A DNA stretch of 48,031 nucleotides. Origin: Muribaculum sp. GTDB lineage: Bacteria > Bacteroidota > Bacteroidia > Bacteroidales > Muribaculaceae. The stretch covers positions 1 through 48,031 of the forward strand of contig JAMPAZ010000009.1 in assembly GCA_023666965.1 (NCBI GenBank), given 5' to 3'. Both the position numbers and the translations under genes were made by a program. The notes under the pieces were generated by a model. The model made no database searches. It was not told where the DNA came from and saw nothing but the letters and a program-made list of their open reading frames with translations. Below are positions 44,076-48,031 of this stretch, one piece after another. Positions within the stretch are counted from its first letter, which is position 1. Every line of letters begins with the position of its first letter.

Positions 44076-47000
44076 TTATGCGTGGTTGATTTCAAAATCC
44101 ACCTCCATTTCGTCGAGTGTCGACAGCAGATGTCGGTTAATCGGAATTTTTACTCCGGAAGCCAACTTCAGGCTACGATTCAGAGCCGTATCCTTGATTC
44201 TGAAAAACAGATTACTCTTGTTTTCAGACGATGACTTAATTAAATCGTTCAGAATGCTGTGTAGGTTTTCGTTAAACGACTCGACATTGACATTTATGGT
44301 GATTCCGTCGATAAGATTGCCTTTGGACTGTTCGAGCAATGACATGCCTGTGATTTGGAACTTAACGTCGGAGTTGGCAAAGCGCCGTCCGTAGTGCCCC
44401 CGTATAAGCACGGGAGTGCCGGTGATTCCGAATTTTCCGTAGTCGATGAAGTCTTGCCCGAATAGCATGAATTCGGATGTTCCGGTAAAATCTTCAATCT
44501 TAAGAACGGCAAAGTTACCCTTACGCCCTTGCTTTATGGTATAGTCGATTACCATGCCTCCGAGAACATATTCCCGGTTTTCGACCGGTCCCTCGTCGGC
44601 AAATTCCTTTAAGGAATGGGAGCATCCATATTTGATTTCGATGTAGTAAGGATCCAGAGGGTGGCCTGAGAGGTACATGCCCACTAACTCGCGCTCTTTG
44701 TCGAGTTTAGCAATATCGGCCCATGCAATTGCCGGCTTTATCGGCGGGCGACCGGCGGTATTGAGGTTTTCTTCAAATCCTCCGAAAAGGGAGTTTTCTT
44801 GAGTGTCTTTTGAGTTCTGATAATTTTGTCCGTAGCGCGAAAGTAATTCCGACAATGTTTCTCCGCGGCTGTTTTGTTCAAAAAAGTCTTCGCGTTTGAT
44901 GTCGGGCATGAAGCAGTCAAAAGCCCCGGCCAAGGCGAGATTTTCGAGGGTGCGTCGGTTGATGGCTCCTTTATCAACTCGCTCGACGAAGTCGTAGATT
45001 GATGTGAACGGTCCGTCCTGGTTGCGGGCATTTATTATTGCGCTTACTACGTTGCCTCCGATTCCTTTTATTCCGGCAAGGCCGAAGCGGATGTCGCCAC
45101 TTTTATTCACACCGAAAGCAGAGAAAGATTCGTTGACATCGGGTCCCTTTACGCTTATGTGCATCGACTTACACTCGTCCATGAAGTTGGTAAGTTTGGT
45201 AATGTCGTTGAGATTTCGGCTGAGCACGGCCGCCATGTATTCGGCAGGATAGTTTGCCTTGAGGTAAGCTGTCTGGAATGCGACCCATGAGTAGCAAGTT
45301 GCGTGGCTTTTATTGAAGGCGTAGGAAGCAAACTTTTCCCAGTCAGACCATATCTTTTCGAGTACTTCCGGTTTATGTCCGTTGGCTTGGCCTCCTTTTA
45401 GGAATTTTTCTTTCAACGCCATCATCTTGTCGATAAGCTTTTTCCCCATCGCTTTTCGGAGTGTGTCGCTTTCGCCTCGAGTGAAGTTGGCGAGTAGTCG
45501 TGATAGGAGCATGACCTGTTCTTGATAGACGGTTACTCCATAGGTATCTTTAAGATATTGCTCCATTATCGGAATGTCGTAAACGATCGGCGACTTTCCC
45601 TGCTTGCGCTCGATAAAGTCGGGGATATAAGACATTGGCCCTGGCCGATAGAGCGCATTCATAGCAATAAGGTCTTCAAAAACTGATGGCTGCAGTTCGC
45701 GTAGATATTTTTGCATTCCCGGGGACTCAAATTGGAACGTGCCGGTCGTGCGCCCTTCGCAATAAAGCTGATAGGTCTTTTTGTCGTCAATTGGAATGGT
45801 ATCAATGTCGACATCGATGTTCCGTGTAAGCTTGATATTGGCCAGTGCTTCTTTAATTATAGATAGAGTTTTTAGGCCAAGGAAGTCCATCTTGATAAGT
45901 CCGGTCTCCTCAATCACACTTCCTTCGTATTGGGTTACAAGCAGTTTGCTGCCGTCTTTGTCGGCTGCAGTGCTGACCGGGACCCAGTCGGTTATGTCGT
46001 CACGGCCGATGATGACTCCGCAGGCGTGCACACCGGTGCCGCGCACGTTGCCCTCAAGCTCTTTAGCATATTTCAGCGTTTCCTTAATCAAAGGGTTGGG
46101 GCTGTTCAACTCGGTCATGAATTCGGGGACATGTTCGTAGCAATTTTTTAATGTGGGTTTTAGCTCTTTCCCGTTGACCTCCGGCATGTGCCTTGGTATA
46201 AGCTTGGTCAGTCGATTGCTTTCCGAGATGGGTAGTTGCTCAACGCGTGCGACGTCTTTAATTGCCATTTTTGCCGCCATAGTCCCGTAAGTAATGATGT
46301 GCGCCACTTTTTCGGCACCGTACTTTTCTGTGACATATTTCAGTACATCGGCTCGTCCGTCATCGTCGAAGTCAATGTCAATATCCGGCAAGGAGATACG
46401 GTCAGGGTTTAGAAATCGCTCAAAAAGCAGGTCGTACTTAATTGGGTCGATTTGTGTGATTCCGAGGCAATAGGCCACGGCGGATCCGGCCGCTGAGCCA
46501 CGTCCGGGTCCGATAGACACTCCACGGTCGCGTCCGGCTTGAATGAAGTCCTGTACGATCAGGAAGTAGCCTGGAAATCCCATGTTCTTTATTGTGTCAA
46601 GCTCAAAATCGATGCGTTCACATTGCTCTTTGTTGGGCTCGCCCCATCTGCGTTTGGCACCTTCATACGTCAAATAGCGGAGGTAATCGTCGTTGTCGGT
46701 AAATCCGTCGGGCAGGGGGAAGTTTGGCAGAATAGGTTTATGGTCGATGGAATATGTCGTTACCTTGTCGAGAATTTCAAGGGTGTTTGATAGAGCTTCC
46801 GGCACATCGGCCCAGATTTCGTTCATCTCTTTCTGCGTCTTCATCCACTCTTGTTTTGTGTAGCGCATACGCTTGTCGTCGGTAAGGAACTTGCCGGTGC
46901 TGACGCAGATCAGTCTGTCGTGGGCTTCCGCATCATTTTCGTTCACAAAGTGTACGTCGTTTGTGGCTATTAACTTTATCCCCAATTTTTTAGCGATGTC

Positions 47001-47717
47001 GATGAGCACTGGATTGACTTTCTCCTGCATCTCATAGACATCTCGGCTCGCACCCGGCTTGTCGGTTCGGTGTCGTTGCAGCTCGATATAGTAGTCTTCG
47101 CCAAATGTGTCTTGAAACCATTTGACCTGTTTCTCCGCTTCGGCGATGTCACCCGCCATTATCAGTTTTGGAATTTCCCCACCGAGACAGGCTGAACACA
47201 CTATCAATCCCTCGCGATGCGAATAAAGTGCGTCTTTGTCGGTTCTCGGATGATGATAAAAGCCCTCTGTCCATGCCTGAGAGACGATTTTTATAAGGTT
47301 GTGATAGCCTTTTTCGTTTTTTGCAAGTACAATTAGATGTCTCCCCTTGTCCGTTTTGTCCGTCTTGTCGTGTAGGGAACGGTTTGCAACGTACATCTCG
47401 CAACCGAAAATAGGCTTAAAAATCTTCTTTTTTAATGCGTCGGCCTCTTCCTCCTTTGCTTTTGCTGTTTCTTCGTCTCCCTTGGATCTGGCTTCTTCGG
47501 CTGCCTGCTGGGCTGCCTTTATTTGGTCGGTAGTCTTTCCGTTTTTCTTTTTAGTGTAATTGTAGAATTCTTTTATGCCGAACATATTGCCATGGTCTGT
47601 AATAGCCAATCCCGGCATTCCGTCGGCAATTGCCTTGTCAACAAGCGCTGCTACCGATGCTTGTCCGTCAAGCACCGAGTATTGGGTGTGTACATGTAGG
47701 TGTATAAATGGTTGCAT
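44076..47717 (-). CDS. dnaE: DNA polymerase III alpha subunit
   Basis: The protein has 1213 residues from ATG 47717; a GTG at 47765 would add 16 residues not expected for the family. The PHP domain comes first: FIHLHVHTQYSVLDG and ITDHGNMFG. It contains a Lys/Glu/Ala-rich coiled insert (about residues 55-95), common in Bacteroidetes DnaE. The palm has GPGRGSAAGSAVAYCLG and the catalytic Asp residues in PDIDIDFDDDGR (D445, D447). The thumb/fingers (YRPGPMSYIPDFIERK, AFNKSHATCYSWVAFQTAYL), a helix-hairpin-helix (IKGIGGNVVSAI) and a C-terminal OB fold follow. It is the replicative polymerase. Confidence 0.97.
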   Translation of the reverse strand: MQPFIHLHVHTQYSVLDGQASVAALVDKAIADGMPGLAITDHGNMFGIKEFYNYTKKKNGKTTDQIKAAQQAAEEARSKGDEETAKAKEEEADALKKKIFKPIFGCEMYVANRSLHDKTDKTDKGRHLIVLAKNEKGYHNLIKIVSQAWTEGFYHHPRTDKDALYSHREGLIVCSACLGGEIPKLIMAGDIAEAEKQVKWFQDTFGEDYYIELQRHRTDKPGASRDVYEMQEKVNPVLIDIAKKLGIKLIATNDVHFVNENDAEAHDRLICVSTGKFLTDDKRMRYTKQEWMKTQKEMNEIWADVPEALSNTLEILDKVTTYSIDHKPILPNFPLPDGFTDNDDYLRYLTYEGAKRRWGEPNKEQCERIDFELDTIKNMGFPGYFLIVQDFIQAGRDRGVSIGPGRGSAAGSAVAYCLGITQIDPIKYDLLFERFLNPDRISLPDIDIDFDDDGRADVLKYVTEKYGAEKVAHIITYGTMAAKMAIKDVARVEQLPISESNRLTKLIPRHMPEVNGKELKPTLKNCYEHVPEFMTELNSPNPLIKETLKYAKELEGNVRGTGVHACGVIIGRDDITDWVPVSTAADKDGSKLLVTQYEGSVIEETGLIKMDFLGLKTLSIIKEALANIKLTRNIDVDIDTIPIDDKKTYQLYCEGRTTGTFQFESPGMQKYLRELQPSVFEDLIAMNALYRPGPMSYIPDFIERKQGKSPIVYDIPIMEQYLKDTYGVTVYQEQVMLLSRLLANFTRGESDTLRKAMGKKLIDKMMALKEKFLKGGQANGHKPEVLEKIWSDWEKFASYAFNKSHATCYSWVAFQTAYLKANYPAEYMAAVLSRNLNDITKLTNFMDECKSMHISVKGPDVNESFSAFGVNKSGDIRFGLAGIKGIGGNVVSAIINARNQDGPFTSIYDFVERVDKGAINRRTLENLALAGAFDCFMPDIKREDFFEQNSRGETLSELLSRYGQNYQNSKDTQENSLFGGFEENLNTAGRPPIKPAIAWADIAKLDKERELVGMYLSGHPLDPYYIEIKYGCSHSLKEFADEGPVENREYVLGGMVIDYTIKQGRKGNFAVLKIEDFTGTSEFMLFGQDFIDYGKFGITGTPVLIRGHYGRRFANSDVKFQITGMSLLEQSKGNLIDGITINVNVESFNENLHSILNDLIKSSSENKSNLFFRIKDTALNRSLKLASGVKIPINRHLLSTLDEMEVDFEINHA

Positions 47718-48031
47718 AAGGTGACTGGTCTTTATATAATAAATGTGGCCTGAGTGTGATTCCACTCTCCAAAGTTACGTTATTATTCTCGAATTATGAG
47801 AATAAGAAATCTTAAAATTATCGACGCCGTGCGTACATCGTGTTCTTGATGGATAAACTTGATTAGTATTAATGAGTGCCAAGCTGAAAATGTTCGGCGG
47901 AATATAGTTAACAAAAGTTAAATATTTAAATTTATGATTTTCGTAATATGTTGTAAAACATGTTTTTCCGAAAATATGGCGGTTTTGGACAGCCGACGGT
48001 GTGCGTGAGAAATTTGGCGGTTACAAAAGTT
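47718..48031. other. Upstream region of dnaE, no further gene
   Basis: This 314-bp AT-rich end of the window holds the dnaE -7 box and an 8-bp inverted repeat (TTATTCTC at 47783-47790 with GAGAATAA at 47798-47805). No reading frame or RNA gene is recognised to the window edge. Confidence 0.4.
47770..47777 (-). promoter_or_regulatory. -7 box of dnaE
   Basis: It reads TAACTTTG on the minus strand, 53 bp before ATG 47717. The perfect inverted repeat TTATTCTC/GAGAATAA lies 6-28 bp upstream, in the spacer to the expected -33 box, and could be an operator. Confidence 0.45.

Overview
The window looks like chromosomal DNA of a gut-type Bacteroidales, most likely a Muribaculaceae-like member. The signs are promoters of the Bacteroidetes TAnnTTTG type in front of many genes, AT-rich leaders with few Shine-Dalgarno sites, a T9SS-like C-terminal domain, Bacteroidetes-type protein families (DUF6057, DUF6155, DUF721/DciA-like, FdtA/QdtA cupins) and a glycoside-hydrolase-rich gene set. 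No rRNA, tRNA, CRISPR array, prophage or intact insertion sequence was found. The genus assignment is inference.

Layout. 1-5.1 kb: a secreted protein with a T9SS-like tail, a GH35 beta-galactosidase, and a 58-residue minus-strand gene that shares a bidirectional terminator with it. 5.1-8.9 kb: an HdeD-like membrane protein, a Trp/Gly-rich exported protein and an OmpP1/FadL-like barrel. 9-12.4 kb: a DNA maintenance block (PIF1/RecD-like helicase with a TPR tail, recF, DciA-like DUF721). 12.7-14.8 kb: a divergent pair, a membrane-anchored unknown and an MscS channel. 15.3-21.1 kb: a complete tripartite RND efflux operon (outer membrane factor, adaptor, permease). 21.9-25.5 kb: a hydrolase, then a ketoisomerase / aminotransferase / ketoisomerase cassette for a dTDP-3-amino-3,6-dideoxyhexose. 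25.7-28 kb: glpK-glpF. 28-33.6 kb, minus strand: tsaD-cinA-GH78 rhamnosidase. 33.8-40.5 kb: a lipoprotein with PD40 repeats and a CxxCH motif, a YtxH-like protein, radA, a SpoU methyltransferase, a DUF6057 membrane protein and DUF6155. 41-43.2 kb: a second FadL-like barrel and a lipoprotein. 43.7-47.7 kb: thioredoxin and dnaE.

The most unusual content lies between genes. Two related MITE-like elements (14797-15149 and 40629-41103) have long terminal inverted repeats, 3-bp TTA/TAA target duplications, and a shared hairpin with a GTGTAC-N5-GTACAC core. Their arms differ between copies but match within each copy, which suggests that folding is conserved. One copy supplies the stop codon of the MscS gene and lies upstream of the efflux operon. 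The other ends exactly where the -33 box of a FadL-like gene would be. A separate 42-bp palindromic REP-like repeat occurs four times, twice as a nested inverted pair at 21.6-21.8 kb. A third TIR-bounded element of another type may lie at 43.2-43.5 kb. Three genes (recF, the unknown at 12.7-13.3 kb and the SpoU methyltransferase) have TAnnTTTG exactly 6 bp before the start codon, which predicts leaderless mRNAs.
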